A stretch of DNA of 64,000 nt from Cyclobacteriaceae bacterium (GTDB lineage: Bacteria > Bacteroidota > Bacteroidia > Cytophagales > Cyclobacteriaceae): contig BPHC01000001.1 in assembly GCA_026003355.1 (NCBI GenBank), positions 1-64,000 on the forward strand. The letters run 5' to 3'. The position numbers and the translations under genes are program-made. Numbering within the stretch: the stretch's first letter is position 1; each line of letters begins with the position of its first letter. Shown in pieces: positions 27,835 to 36,202 of this stretch. A model generated the notes under the pieces. The model worked only from the letters and a program-made list of their open reading frames with translations, had not been told where the DNA came from and made no database searches.

Positions 27835-29157
27835 TTATTCCGCGACGGCCCCGGTAAGCGTTACTTCTTCGGCTTCCATCAGACCGTTTTTTTCCATACC
27901 GGTAAGTCGTACAGTTTGGAGTTCGTTAATCAGCAGGGGATCGTACGGGGCCGAAACGCGAATGTAGTTTTCGGTAAAGCCGTGCATGCGGCCATTTTCC
28001 ACATCGTTTTCGAACAATACGGTGGCAATGCGGCCTATGTTCTGTTCGTAAAAAGCCCTGCGTTTTTTATCAGACAATATGTGTAGCATCCTGGAGCGTT
28101 CGGCCCGGTCGGGCAGAGGTACGCTTCCGGCCATGGAGGCTGCCGGGGTATTTGCACGTTCGGAATAGGTAAACACATGCAGGTACGAAACTTCCAGCTC
28201 GTTAACGAACCGATAGGTTTCCAGAAAGTCTTCATGTGTTTCGCCCGGGAAGCCCGTAATTACATCTGCGCCAATGCAGGCGTAGGGCATAAGACTTTTG
28301 ATTTTTTGCACCCGGTCTGCATACACTTCGCGCAGGTAGCGCCTGCGCATAAGCTTCAGAATTTTGTTGGAGCCCGACTGCAGGGGTATGTGAAAGTGGG
28401 GTACGAACCTTTTGCTCGAGGCCACAAACGCTATGATCTCATCAGTAAGCAGGTTGGGTTCAATTGACGAAATGCGGAAGCGGTCTATGCCCTCTACCTC
28501 ATCCAGCGCCCGGATAAGGTCAATGAATTTTTCCCTGCGTTTTCCGCCGTGCATACCAAAGTCACCGGTGTTTACACCGGTAAGCACAATTTCGCGCACT
28601 TCGGTAGCGGCAATTTCGCGGGCGGTTTCAACAATGCCGGCAATGGTGTCGCTGCGGCTGGCCCCGCGCGCCAGAGGTATGGTGCAAAACGAACAGGAGT
28701 AGTCGCAGCCATCCTGAACCTTAAGAAAAGTGCGGGTGCGGTCGCCAATGGAAAACGATGAGGTAAACCGGCTGGCTGCCGAGATGTTAGATGCCAGCAC
28801 CCGGGGCTTATCTTTCCGCACAAAGCCATCCAGCAGGTCCAGCAACTGAAATTTTTCTGCAGCTCCCAGTACGGCATCCACGCCGGGAATGTTGGCAATT
28901 TCCTGTGGTTTAAGCTGGGCGTAGCAGCCTACAACGGCAATGTAGGCGTTTGGTGAAATGGTGCGGGCTTCGCGCACTATTTTGCGGCACTTCTTGTCTG
29001 CGTTGTCGGTAACCGAGCAGGTGTTGATAATAAAAATGTCGGGCGTGTCGGTAAAGGCGGTTTTTTTATAGCCGCGTTGTTCGAACATGCGCGAAAGCGT
29101 GGAGGTTTCGGCATAGTTTAGTTTGCACCCCAGCGTATAAAAGGCCACCTTTTTCAT
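27835..29157 (-). CDS. mtaB: tRNA t6A37 methylthiotransferase MtaB
   Basis: 440 residues. The N-terminal UPF0004 domain has cysteines in 'TLGCKLN', 'INTCSVT' and 'VVGCYAQ' binding one [4Fe-4S] cluster. The radical-SAM domain has 'CDYSCSFCTIP' (CxxxCxxC), and a TRAM-like C-terminal region ends the protein. MtaB adds a methylthio group to N6-threonylcarbamoyladenosine 37 of tRNAs reading ANN codons. The 'GCKLN' form distinguishes MtaB from MiaB and RimO. It starts 30 bp after the DinB-like gene on the same strand. Confidence 0.92.
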   Translation of the reverse strand: MKKVAFYTLGCKLNYAETSTLSRMFEQRGYKKTAFTDTPDIFIINTCSVTDNADKKCRKIVREARTISPNAYIAVVGCYAQLKPQEIANIPGVDAVLGAAEKFQLLDLLDGFVRKDKPRVLASNISAASRFTSSFSIGDRTRTFLKVQDGCDYSCSFCTIPLARGASRSDTIAGIVETAREIAATEVREIVLTGVNTGDFGMHGGKRREKFIDLIRALDEVEGIDRFRISSIEPNLLTDEIIAFVASSKRFVPHFHIPLQSGSNKILKLMRRRYLREVYADRVQKIKSLMPYACIGADVITGFPGETHEDFLETYRFVNELEVSYLHVFTYSERANTPAASMAGSVPLPDRAERSRMLHILSDKKRRAFYEQNIGRIATVLFENDVENGRMHGFTENYIRVSAPYDPLLINELQTVRLTGMEKNGLMEAEEVTLTGAVAE

Positions 29158-29164
29158 CGGGGCA

Positions 29165-29172
29165 CAAAGGTA
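29165..29172 (-). promoter_or_regulatory. Promoter -7 element of mtaB
   Basis: Minus-strand TACCTTTG (TAnnTTTG) ends 7 bp before the mtaB ATG. If used, transcription would begin at or within a few bases of the ATG, giving a leaderless or nearly leaderless mRNA. No TTTG was seen at the -33 distance. Confidence 0.4.
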
Positions 29173-29187
29173 CGGTGCTTTGGGGGC

Positions 29188-29652
29188 TTAAAAAAATCCG
29201 TATTCAATAAGCCTGCGATGGTAATTTACCTGCCCCAGGTGGTAGTTGAGGTGGGCAACCAGGTGCAGCAAAAAGAATGATGTGGTTACCTGGCCCATGG
29301 GCAGCTCGGCCGGAAAGGGTTTAAGCAGCGTGGAAGGGTTTAGCGCAGAGAGGGTCTGCCCCACTACGGTTCGGGTAGTTTCTGTTTCTTTCAGCAAGGT
29401 GGCGCGTGGCACATGGCGTGCCGAAAATTCGTAATCCCGGTTCCGCCGGTAGTCCGAACCGCCCAGCACGTGGCCAATAAAGTGCTGCAGGTTGCCGCAC
29501 AGGTGCAGGCACAGGTTGCCACCCGGATTTTTGATTTCGCCTGCCAGCCTCCACAGGGCTTCTTCATTAGGGTAGGCTTCTATTTCCTTTTGCAGCTGCT
29601 GCAAGTCGCGGTTAAATACCGCAATGAGGTTGTTAATAAATGCTTTTTCCAT
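29188..29652 (-). CDS. DinB-like four-helix metal-binding protein
   Basis: 154 residues. 'LWRLAGEIKNPGGNLCLHLCGNLQHFIGHVLGGSDYRRNRDYEF' and the C-terminal 'LLHLVAHLNYHLGQVNYHRRLIEYG' are typical of DinB/DUF1572 proteins; histidines at about 57 and in 'HLNYHLGQ' are the expected metal ligands. Proteins of this superfamily include thiol-dependent transferases, but this member has no assigned reaction. It lies 14 bp downstream of the phosphomutase gene and upstream of mtaB on the same strand. Confidence 0.75.
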   Translation of the reverse strand: MEKAFINNLIAVFNRDLQQLQKEIEAYPNEEALWRLAGEIKNPGGNLCLHLCGNLQHFIGHVLGGSDYRRNRDYEFSARHVPRATLLKETETTRTVVGQTLSALNPSTLLKPFPAELPMGQVTTSFFLLHLVAHLNYHLGQVNYHRRLIEYGFF

Positions 29653-29666
29653 GGCAGGGCATTTGG

Positions 29667-31400
29667 TTACATGTGTTGCAGGTGCCGGCCGATATCGGCA
29701 ATGCGGTTATCGAGCATGAAGCTTATTTCCTCAAACTTTCCGGCTTCGGTAAGCGGGGCATGCACGCTGATGTAATATTTGATTTTGGGCTCTGTTCCGC
29801 TGGGCCTTACGGATATTTTCGATCCGTCGCGTAGGTAAAACTGCAACACATCCGACTGTGGGAACGACAGCTTGCGGGTTTTGCCCGAATGCACTTCGCG
29901 GTCTGTTAAGGTAAGATAATCCAGCACCCGCATCACCGGCTTTCCGGCAATAGCTGCGGGTGGTTCATGGCGCAGGCGCTGCATGAGGGCTTTCATTTCG
30001 GATTCGCCCTGCTGCCCCTTTTTCACTACGTTAATCAGGCCTTCTTTGTAAAAGCCAAATTTTACGTACAGGTCAACCAGCCAGTGGTACAAAGTTTTGC
30101 CCTCATGATGTGCTATGGCCTGCATGGCGGCAAAAAAGGCGCAGGCCGAAACGGCATCTTTGTCGCGCACAAAGTCGCCTACCATATAGCCATAGCTTTC
30201 CTCGCCGGCAGCAATGAACTTTTCACGCCCTTCCCGCTCACGGATAACGGCGGCAATGTATTTAAATCCCGTAAGGGTATTATAACAGGGTACCTGATAG
30301 TATTGGGCCAGTACGTCAATCAGCTCGGTGGTTACAATGGTTTTGGCCACAAATCCTTTTTGCCGTTCCTGCCCGCTGAGGTTTTCAAGAATAAACCACA
30401 TCATCAGGCTTAACGCCTGATTGCCATTGAGCAGCATGTAATGCCCTTCCGGATGACGGATGGCAATGCCCACGCGGTCGGTATCGGGGTCGGTGGCCAT
30501 TGCCAGCGAGGCATTTACCTGCCGGGCTTTTTGTATGGCCATTTCCATAGCCGATGCTTCTTCCGGATTGGGTGAGTGTACGGTAGGGAAGTTGCCATCG
30601 GGCTTGCTTTGCTGTTCTACGAGGTGCAGGTTGGTAAAGCCCATTTTTTTTAGGCACTCCGGCACCATGGTAATGCCCGCACCGTGCAGGCTGGAATACA
30701 CCAGCGGCAGCTGATGGTGCTTTTTAATGATGTCGGGTTTGGGTATGCGTTTTAACACTTCAGCGTAATAGGCCTGTTCCACTTCCGGTCCAATGGCACC
30801 GATTAGTTCGGTGTTTGTGTTGAATTTTATCTGGGCAAGGTCGGTAATGGCGTTCACCTCGGCCACAATATTTTTGTCATGCGGGGCCACAATCTGGGCA
30901 CCGTCTTCCCAGTACACTTTATAGCCGTTGTATTCGGGCGGGTTGTGCGAGGCGGTAATAACCACGCCGGCCTGGCATTTCAGGTAGCGCACGGCAAACG
31001 AAAGCAGGGGGGTGGGCCGCAGTTCGCTGAACATCTGCACGGCTATACCATTGGCGCTGAACACGGCTGCTGTTACTTCGGCAAAGTAGCGGCTTTTGTT
31101 CCGGCTGTCGTGTGCTATGGCTACGGTTATTTTTTTGCCGGCAAAAGTTTTCTTCAGGTAGTTGCTTAAACCCTGTGTGGCCATGCCTACCGTATATTGG
31201 TTCATGCAGTTGGAGCCGGTGTCCATTATGCCGCGCAGGCCGCCTGTTCCGAACTCCAGGTTTTTGTAAAACCGGTCGGTTAGCTGTTGTGCATTGTGGG
31301 GAGCCAGCAGGGCTGTAATTTCCTGACGGCTCACTTCATCCATCACCGGGCTGTTAAGCCACTGTTCGGCTCTTTGCCGTGCAATTTGTGTTACGTCCAT
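29667..31400 (-). CDS. Phospho-sugar mutase (phosphoglucomutase/phosphomannomutase family)
   Basis: 577 residues, the usual length of the PGM2/yhxB-type alpha-D-phosphohexomutases. 'FGTGGLRGIMDTGSNCMNQYTV' is the N-terminal sugar-binding signature, 'GVVITASHNPPEYNGYK' carries the phosphoserine, 'MATDPDTDRVGIA' the Mg2+ ligands, 'GEESYGYMVGDFVRDKDAVSA' the sugar-binding loop and 'SVRPSGTEPKIKYY' the phosphate-binding loop. It interconverts hexose-1- and hexose-6-phosphates and so feeds nucleotide-sugar synthesis for the polysaccharide cluster. It lies between the hppD and DinB-like genes on the same strand. Confidence 0.92.
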   Translation of the reverse strand: MDVTQIARQRAEQWLNSPVMDEVSRQEITALLAPHNAQQLTDRFYKNLEFGTGGLRGIMDTGSNCMNQYTVGMATQGLSNYLKKTFAGKKITVAIAHDSRNKSRYFAEVTAAVFSANGIAVQMFSELRPTPLLSFAVRYLKCQAGVVITASHNPPEYNGYKVYWEDGAQIVAPHDKNIVAEVNAITDLAQIKFNTNTELIGAIGPEVEQAYYAEVLKRIPKPDIIKKHHQLPLVYSSLHGAGITMVPECLKKMGFTNLHLVEQQSKPDGNFPTVHSPNPEEASAMEMAIQKARQVNASLAMATDPDTDRVGIAIRHPEGHYMLLNGNQALSLMMWFILENLSGQERQKGFVAKTIVTTELIDVLAQYYQVPCYNTLTGFKYIAAVIREREGREKFIAAGEESYGYMVGDFVRDKDAVSACAFFAAMQAIAHHEGKTLYHWLVDLYVKFGFYKEGLINVVKKGQQGESEMKALMQRLRHEPPAAIAGKPVMRVLDYLTLTDREVHSGKTRKLSFPQSDVLQFYLRDGSKISVRPSGTEPKIKYYISVHAPLTEAGKFEEISFMLDNRIADIGRHLQHM

Positions 31401-31415
31401 GCAGGTTAGAGGGGT

Positions 31416-32510
31416 TCAGAGGTTTCCTCGCAGTGCCTGTTCGCGTTCTATGCTTTCGAACAGGGCCTTAAAGTTTCCTTTACCAAACGATTTGGCTCCG
31501 TTGCGCTCAATAATTTCAAAGAACACGGTGGGGCGGTCCTGCACCGGCTTGGTAAATATCTGCAGCAGGTAGCCCTCTTCATCGCGGTCGGCCAGAATAT
31601 TCAGTTTGCGCAAATCTTCCAGACTTTCGTTTATTTTACCTACCCTTTGGGGTACATCTTCGTAATAGGTTTCGGGAACATACAGGAACTCAACTCCCCG
31701 TTTGCGCATTTCGGTAACGGTAAAGACGATGTCATCGGTGGCAACCGCAATGTGCTGTACGCCGGGTCCGTGATAAAAGTCAAGGTATTCTTCTATCTGC
31801 GATTTTTTTCTGCCCTGAGCGGGTTCGTTAATTGGAAATTTGATGTATCCGTTTCCGTTGGCCACTACCTTCGACATCAGGGCGCTGTATTCGGTTGAAA
31901 TGTCCTTGTCATCGAACGTTACCAGCAGGCTAAAGCCCATTACCTTTTCATAGAATTCCACCCAGCGGTTCATACTTCCCAGTTCTACGTTGCCCACACA
32001 GTGGTCAACATACTTCAGACCTATGGGCTGAACCTTAAAGGTACTTTTACGGGGCTTGTATCCGGGCAAAAAGGGTCCTTTATAGTTTTTGCGTTCCACA
32101 AACGTGTGGATGGTTTCGCCATAGGTTTTAATGGAAGAAACCACCACTTCACCGTATTCATCGGTGAGCACTTTTGGTTCAAAGGCTGCTTCAGCTCCGC
32201 GCGATACGGTTTCCTGGAACGATTTCCGGGCATCGTCAACCCACAGGGCCAGCACCTTAACGCCATCGCCATGACGTTTAACGTGCTCCGATATTTCCGA
32301 TTCGGGGTGAAGGGCCGAGGTAAGTACCAGGGTTATTTTGTTTTGACGCAGCACATACGAGGCCCGGTCGCGCACACCGGTTTCGGGCCCGGCGTAGGCA
32401 ACCAGGTCAAATCCGAAAGCGTACTGGTAAAACACGGCAGCCTGTTTGGCGTTGCCCACATAAAATTCAATGTGATCGGTGCCGTTAATGGGAAGGAAGT
32501 CGTGTGCCAT
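31416..32510 (-). CDS. hppD: 4-hydroxyphenylpyruvate dioxygenase
   Basis: 364 residues made of two vicinal-oxygen-chelate halves. The C-terminal half shows the Fe(II) ligands His170 ('KYVDHCVGN'), His253 ('GVQHIAVAT') and Glu332 ('VFFEIIER'); 'DRPTVFFEIIERNGAKSFGKGNFKALFESIE' is a diagnostic end. The enzyme converts 4-hydroxyphenylpyruvate to homogentisate in tyrosine breakdown. Homogentisate dioxygenase is not in the window. Other amino-acid catabolic genes (glutaryl-CoA-type dehydrogenase, tryptophan dioxygenase family) follow within 6 kb. Confidence 0.94.
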   Translation of the reverse strand: MAHDFLPINGTDHIEFYVGNAKQAAVFYQYAFGFDLVAYAGPETGVRDRASYVLRQNKITLVLTSALHPESEISEHVKRHGDGVKVLALWVDDARKSFQETVSRGAEAAFEPKVLTDEYGEVVVSSIKTYGETIHTFVERKNYKGPFLPGYKPRKSTFKVQPIGLKYVDHCVGNVELGSMNRWVEFYEKVMGFSLLVTFDDKDISTEYSALMSKVVANGNGYIKFPINEPAQGRKKSQIEEYLDFYHGPGVQHIAVATDDIVFTVTEMRKRGVEFLYVPETYYEDVPQRVGKINESLEDLRKLNILADRDEEGYLLQIFTKPVQDRPTVFFEIIERNGAKSFGKGNFKALFESIEREQALRGNL

Positions 32511-32568
32511 AGTGCGGATAATTGACGGATGTAAAGTTACGATTCATCGCATTAATTTGTGCGGAAAA

Positions 32569-32599
32569 TTGGTTTTACAGCCGGCGTTTTTTAAGATTG
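32569..32599 (+). promoter_or_regulatory. Candidate promoter (TTG - 20 bp - TAAGATTG)
   Basis: TTG at 32569-32571, a 20-bp spacer and TAAGATTG at 32592-32599 (one mismatch to TAnnTTTG) precede the ATG at 32618. Spacing fits the Bacteroidota sigma factor consensus. Confidence 0.4.
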
Positions 32600-32617
32600 T
32601 AGAAATGATAGGAAAAT

Positions 32618-32986
32618 ATGGCAGAAGTTGATTTGGATGCGTTAAATAAAGCGTTGACCGAGATTGTAAAGGCACGTACTGACCTGAATAAACTAGATTA
32701 CGATAACCCGGCATACGATGAACAGGAGGAGCGGCTGCACGACCTGGAAGACGATTTTCAGGAAAAATACGGGAAGCAGATGGAAAAAATACTGCAACAG
32801 GTGCACAACAAATACTGCCCCGAAAGCGATGTGCTGATGCCCATAGCCTATCTGGGTGAGGGTGTTTCGGTAGAACTGAAGTCGCAGCCTGCCAAAGATG
32901 TTCGAATGCGCCTGGATGTGAGTCCGCTGCGCATTTTTATTTCCGCATCGGGAAGGGAACAGTTGGTTTGGCAGGCCGGTTCGTAG
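32618..32986 (+). CDS. Conserved hypothetical protein (122 residues)
   Basis: Residues 1-65 are charged and helical ('DALNKALTEIVKARTDLNKLDYDNPAYDEQEERLHDLEDDFQEKYGKQMEKIL'), probably a coiled coil; the C-terminal half looks like a small beta domain ('VSVELKSQPAKDVRMRLDVSPLRIFIS'). There is no signal peptide or membrane segment. It has its own probable promoter and converges with trpS (4-bp gap). I do not recognise the family and assign no function. Confidence 0.6.
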   Translation: MAEVDLDALNKALTEIVKARTDLNKLDYDNPAYDEQEERLHDLEDDFQEKYGKQMEKILQQVHNKYCPESDVLMPIAYLGEGVSVELKSQPAKDVRMRLDVSPLRIFISASGREQLVWQAGS

Positions 32987-32990
32987 CCGG

Positions 32991-33962
32991 TTACTGAAAG
33001 CCGAGTTTTTTGCGAACCCTGTTCAAAACATCGCGGGCTATGGGGCGGGCCCTGTCTTCGCCCTGTTTGAGTTTTTGTTCCAGCTCTTCGGGGTTGTTCA
33101 TATAAAATGCAAAAGCCCTGCGCGGTTCCTCAAATTTTTTAAGAATCAGCTCAAAGAGTTCCTGCTTGGCGTGGCCATATCCGTAATTGCCGGCCAGATA
33201 TTTTTTTCGCATATCATCGCATTGCTCCTTGGTTGCCAACAGGGCGTACAGGGCAAAGGTGGTGTCGGTATCGGGGTTTTTCGGTGCCTCCAGGGGGGTG
33301 GAATCAGAAATAATGGACCGCACCTGTTTGAGCAGTTCTTTTTCGGGTGCAAAAATATCAATTGTGTTGCCGTACGACTTGCTCATTTTCTGGCCATCGG
33401 TGCCGGGTATGGTCATTACCTGTTCTTCAATACGGGCTTCTGGTACCACAAAAGTTTCACCGTACAGGTTATTGAACGAAGCGGCAATATCGCGTGTAAT
33501 TTCAAGGTGCTGCTTCTGGTCTTTGCCCACCGGAACCACCTGGGCATCATACAGCAATATATCGGCAGCCATAAGCACCGGATAGGTAAACAACCCAGCG
33601 TTTACATCGGCCAGCCGGTCGGCCTTATCTTTAAATGAGTGTGCATTGGCCAGCATGGGGTAGGGAGCAAAGCAGTTTAAATACCAGGCAAGCTCGCATA
33701 CCTCGGGTATGCGCGACTGGCGGTACAGGTAGTTCTTTTCGGTGTTGAACCCAAAAGCCAGCCAGGCTGCGGCAACGGCCCTTACGTTTTCAACGCGTAC
33801 ATCAGCCTGGCGAATGGTGGTAAGGGAGTGGAGATCGGCAATAAAGAAAAACGACTCGTTTTGCGGTTGCTGCGACAGGCGGATGGCCGGCAAAATGGCC
33901 CCCAGAATGTTGCCCAGGTGGGGCTTGCCGCTGCTCTGAATACCAGTAAGTATGCGCGTCAT
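32991..33962 (-). CDS. trpS: Tryptophanyl-tRNA synthetase
   Basis: Class I aminoacyl-tRNA synthetase of about 323 residues. 'RILTGIQSSGKPHLGNILGAI' contains the HIGH-type motif (PHLGN), and 'GTDGQKMSKSYGN' the KMSKS loop; 'VPVGKDQKQHLEITRDIA' and the C-terminal 'DRARPIARDVLNRVRKKLG' are typical of TrpS. It charges tRNA-Trp. ATG 33962 ('MTRILTG') is preferred over the codon three residues upstream. Confidence 0.93.
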   Translation of the reverse strand: MTRILTGIQSSGKPHLGNILGAILPAIRLSQQPQNESFFFIADLHSLTTIRQADVRVENVRAVAAAWLAFGFNTEKNYLYRQSRIPEVCELAWYLNCFAPYPMLANAHSFKDKADRLADVNAGLFTYPVLMAADILLYDAQVVPVGKDQKQHLEITRDIAASFNNLYGETFVVPEARIEEQVMTIPGTDGQKMSKSYGNTIDIFAPEKELLKQVRSIISDSTPLEAPKNPDTDTTFALYALLATKEQCDDMRKKYLAGNYGYGHAKQELFELILKKFEEPRRAFAFYMNNPEELEQKLKQGEDRARPIARDVLNRVRKKLGFQ

Positions 33963-34061
33963 AGGCTGCAAATAAAAGGAATCCCGACGTTTGTTTTACA
34001 GGTTACATCCATATTTATGAAACCCACATCTGTGCCGGTTAAAAGAAACGAAAACATCCTG

Positions 34062-34069
34062 TACCTTTG
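34062..34069 (+). promoter_or_regulatory. Promoter -7 element of the DUF1573 gene
   Basis: TACCTTTG is an exact TAnnTTTG match 23 bp before ATG 34093. It overlaps the in-frame GTG at 34069, which therefore cannot be the start. Confidence 0.45.
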
Positions 34070-34092
34070 TGCCAAACCAATTTATTCGGGGT

Positions 34093-35173
34093 ATGAAAAA
34101 GGCAATGTTGTTTTTGGTTGGATTATGCGTGGTTTGTGCGGCTTCTGCCCAGCGGGCAGCCACCCTGCGCTTCTCGGAAGAGACCTTCGACTTCGGAAAA
34201 ATATTTGAAGAAGACGGCCCCGTTACCCATGATTTCGTGCTCACCAACACCGGCAATCAACCGGTAACCATCCTGTCGGTTAAACCTTCGTGCGGTTGCA
34301 CTACACCCGAGTGGACCCGCGAGCCTATACTTCCCGGTAAAACGGGAATTATCCGCGCACAATACGACCCCAAATACCGCCCCGGATTCTTTCATAAATC
34401 GCTTACCGTTACAGTCGACTCCGAAAGCCAGTCATTTACTCTCTATATTAAAGGACAGGTAGCCACACGAAACGGAAAAAACTTTTACGATTACCCCTCA
34501 ATGAGCGGCAACTGGCGGCTAAGAAGTCCTGGCGATTAACATGGGAAAAATTTACCGCAGGGATGAGTGGACTTTGCGATCGGTTGAGTTTATCAACGCA
34601 GGCGAAAAGCCCGTTACTTTTACCGGAAAGTCCGAAACGCCCCCGTGGATTGAGGTAGAAGTACAGCCCGCAACCGTAATGCCGGAACAGAAGGGCGAGA
34701 TTAAAATAAAATACAACGGTTTGAAAAAGGAACTTTATGGGTTTCAATCGGATAAAATTATTATTCATACCGATGATGATTTGCTGCCCGCCAAAGAATT
34801 TACCTTGTATGTTACCCTTGAAGATTATTTTGTTCCACCCTCGCCCGAAGAGGCTGTAAGGGCTCCGCAGCTGCGTTTTGCAGCGTACCAGTTTGATTTT
34901 GGCGCAGTGGCCGGCGGCAAAACACTGCGGCGCGATATTGTGTTTACCAATACCGGAAAGTCTGACCTTGAAATTCGTTTTGTGCAGGGCAACTGCAGCT
35001 GCATACAGGTTTCGGTAAGCAAAAACCGCCTCAGGCCGGACGAAAGCGCAGTGCTGAACATCGATTTTAATCCCGAAGACCGGAAGGGACTGCAGAATAA
35101 AGCCGTTACCATCTACTCGAACGACCCGCAAAACCCGGTTCAGCGCATAACCTTTACAGCTACCGTTAATTGA
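34093..35173 (+). CDS. DUF1573 domain secreted protein, frame broken at 34528
   Basis: A signal peptide ('MKKAMLFLVGLCVVCAASAQ') is followed by an Ig-like DUF1573 domain: 'FDFGKIFEEDGPVTHDFVLTNTGNQPVTILSVKPSCGCTTPEW'. A second Ig-like module and another DUF1573-like domain follow in the other frame ('YQFDFGAVAGGKTLRRDIVFTNTGKSDLEIRFVQGNCSCIQVSV'). The frame stops at 34539, but dropping one C at 34528-34529 gives 'LRSLAINMGKIYRRDEW' and joins all domains into one protein of about 360 residues. Such proteins are periplasmic or surface-exposed in Bacteroidota; function is unknown. Confidence 0.8.
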
Positions 35174-35239
35174 AATTTCAGGGCAGAATTATCTTAATCG
35201 GGATGACGTTATTACCTTTAGGCGTCTAACCAGTTAAGT

Positions 35240-36202
35240 ATGAAACCAGGAAAGGCAAGGAAGAGCCTCGACCTCTTCAGGGTAGCGGTATTTTATGATG
35301 GATACTATTTTTATCTGGCCAGCAACTACTACACCTACATTCACTGGCGAAAGAGCCGCCTGCGCATAGAAGGAATACATGAATACATCAGGCAGCACCT
35401 GGCTGCTGAAGAAGGGCTGGAGCTTAAGCAGGTTCAGATTGTCGATGCCCACTACTTTCGCGGCAAGCTGTCGGCTGATGAAGCCTCGGTGCGTGGTGAT
35501 TTGCTGTACTCCGAAAGGCTCTTCGAAGATGTTTTGATGGACTCGGGCATTACCACGCACTTTCTCCCGATACGCGAAGTAAAAGGGCGCATGATTGAAA
35601 AAGGTATTGACGTATGGTTTGCCCTTGAAGTATATGAAAACGTGCGGCTTAACGGTTACGATTATGTGGTGCTGGTTACCGGTGACGGTGATTTTGTTCC
35701 GCTGGTAAAGAAACTCAACCTTGCCGGCGTAAAAACCGTTCTGGCATACTGGAATTACGAATATTCCGAAGAAGACGGAGAGCGAAAGGTGGTTAGCCAG
35801 GCCAGCCAGGAGCTTATAGACTGGGTGTATATGCCATTGTGCCTTTCGGATGTAGTTGATGAAGACCCGCACGGCAAAAGCCAGATTATAAACGATTTGT
35901 TTGTGGCACCGGCCCGCCGCCAGTTTACCTCGGTAAGAGAAGCACTTGGTGCCTTACCCGACAAGGGCGAGCGCAGGGAAGGCCTTATTCTGTCGCTAAA
36001 AACGGGCTACGGATTTATAAAGGCTCCCGAAATAAACAACGTATTTTTCCGGTACGATGCGCTGGAGAACGTTGACTTTAACGACCTGCAGCAGGGCGAC
36101 TGGGTGGAATACACCATTGAACCGGCCCCCGACGGCAGCGGCCGGTATGTGGCCAGAAGAGTACGGCTTGTTAAAAAACATCAGCACGGCCTTGTTATGT
36201 AA
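35240..36202 (+). CDS. NYN-domain (PIN-like) protein with C-terminal cold-shock domain
   Basis: 320 residues. The N-terminal NYN domain (about 10-195) shows 'RVAVFYDGYYFYL' (first acidic residue), 'EKGIDVWFALEVYENV' and 'YDYVVLVTGDGDFVPLVKKL' (the paired acidic residues of the LabA/DUF88 group), the pattern of a metal-dependent PIN-like RNase. After a linker, 'REGLILSLKTGYGFIKAPEINNVFFRYDAL' to the end is a cold-shock/OB domain with RNP1-like GYGFI and RNP2-like VFFRY. An RNA-cleaving or RNA-binding role is inferred. A TACCTTTA box at 35213-35220 is a likely promoter -7 element. The 3' end overlaps the convergent dehydrogenase gene. Confidence 0.8.
   Translation: MKPGKARKSLDLFRVAVFYDGYYFYLASNYYTYIHWRKSRLRIEGIHEYIRQHLAAEEGLELKQVQIVDAHYFRGKLSADEASVRGDLLYSERLFEDVLMDSGITTHFLPIREVKGRMIEKGIDVWFALEVYENVRLNGYDYVVLVTGDGDFVPLVKKLNLAGVKTVLAYWNYEYSEEDGERKVVSQASQELIDWVYMPLCLSDVVDEDPHGKSQIINDLFVAPARRQFTSVREALGALPDKGERREGLILSLKTGYGFIKAPEINNVFFRYDALENVDFNDLQQGDWVEYTIEPAPDGSGRYVARRVRLVKKHQHGLVM

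Noticed and set aside
27747-27857. 36-codon frame upstream of the mtaB 3' end
   Set aside because: No signal peptide, motif or promoter of its own, and it runs into the convergent mtaB gene.
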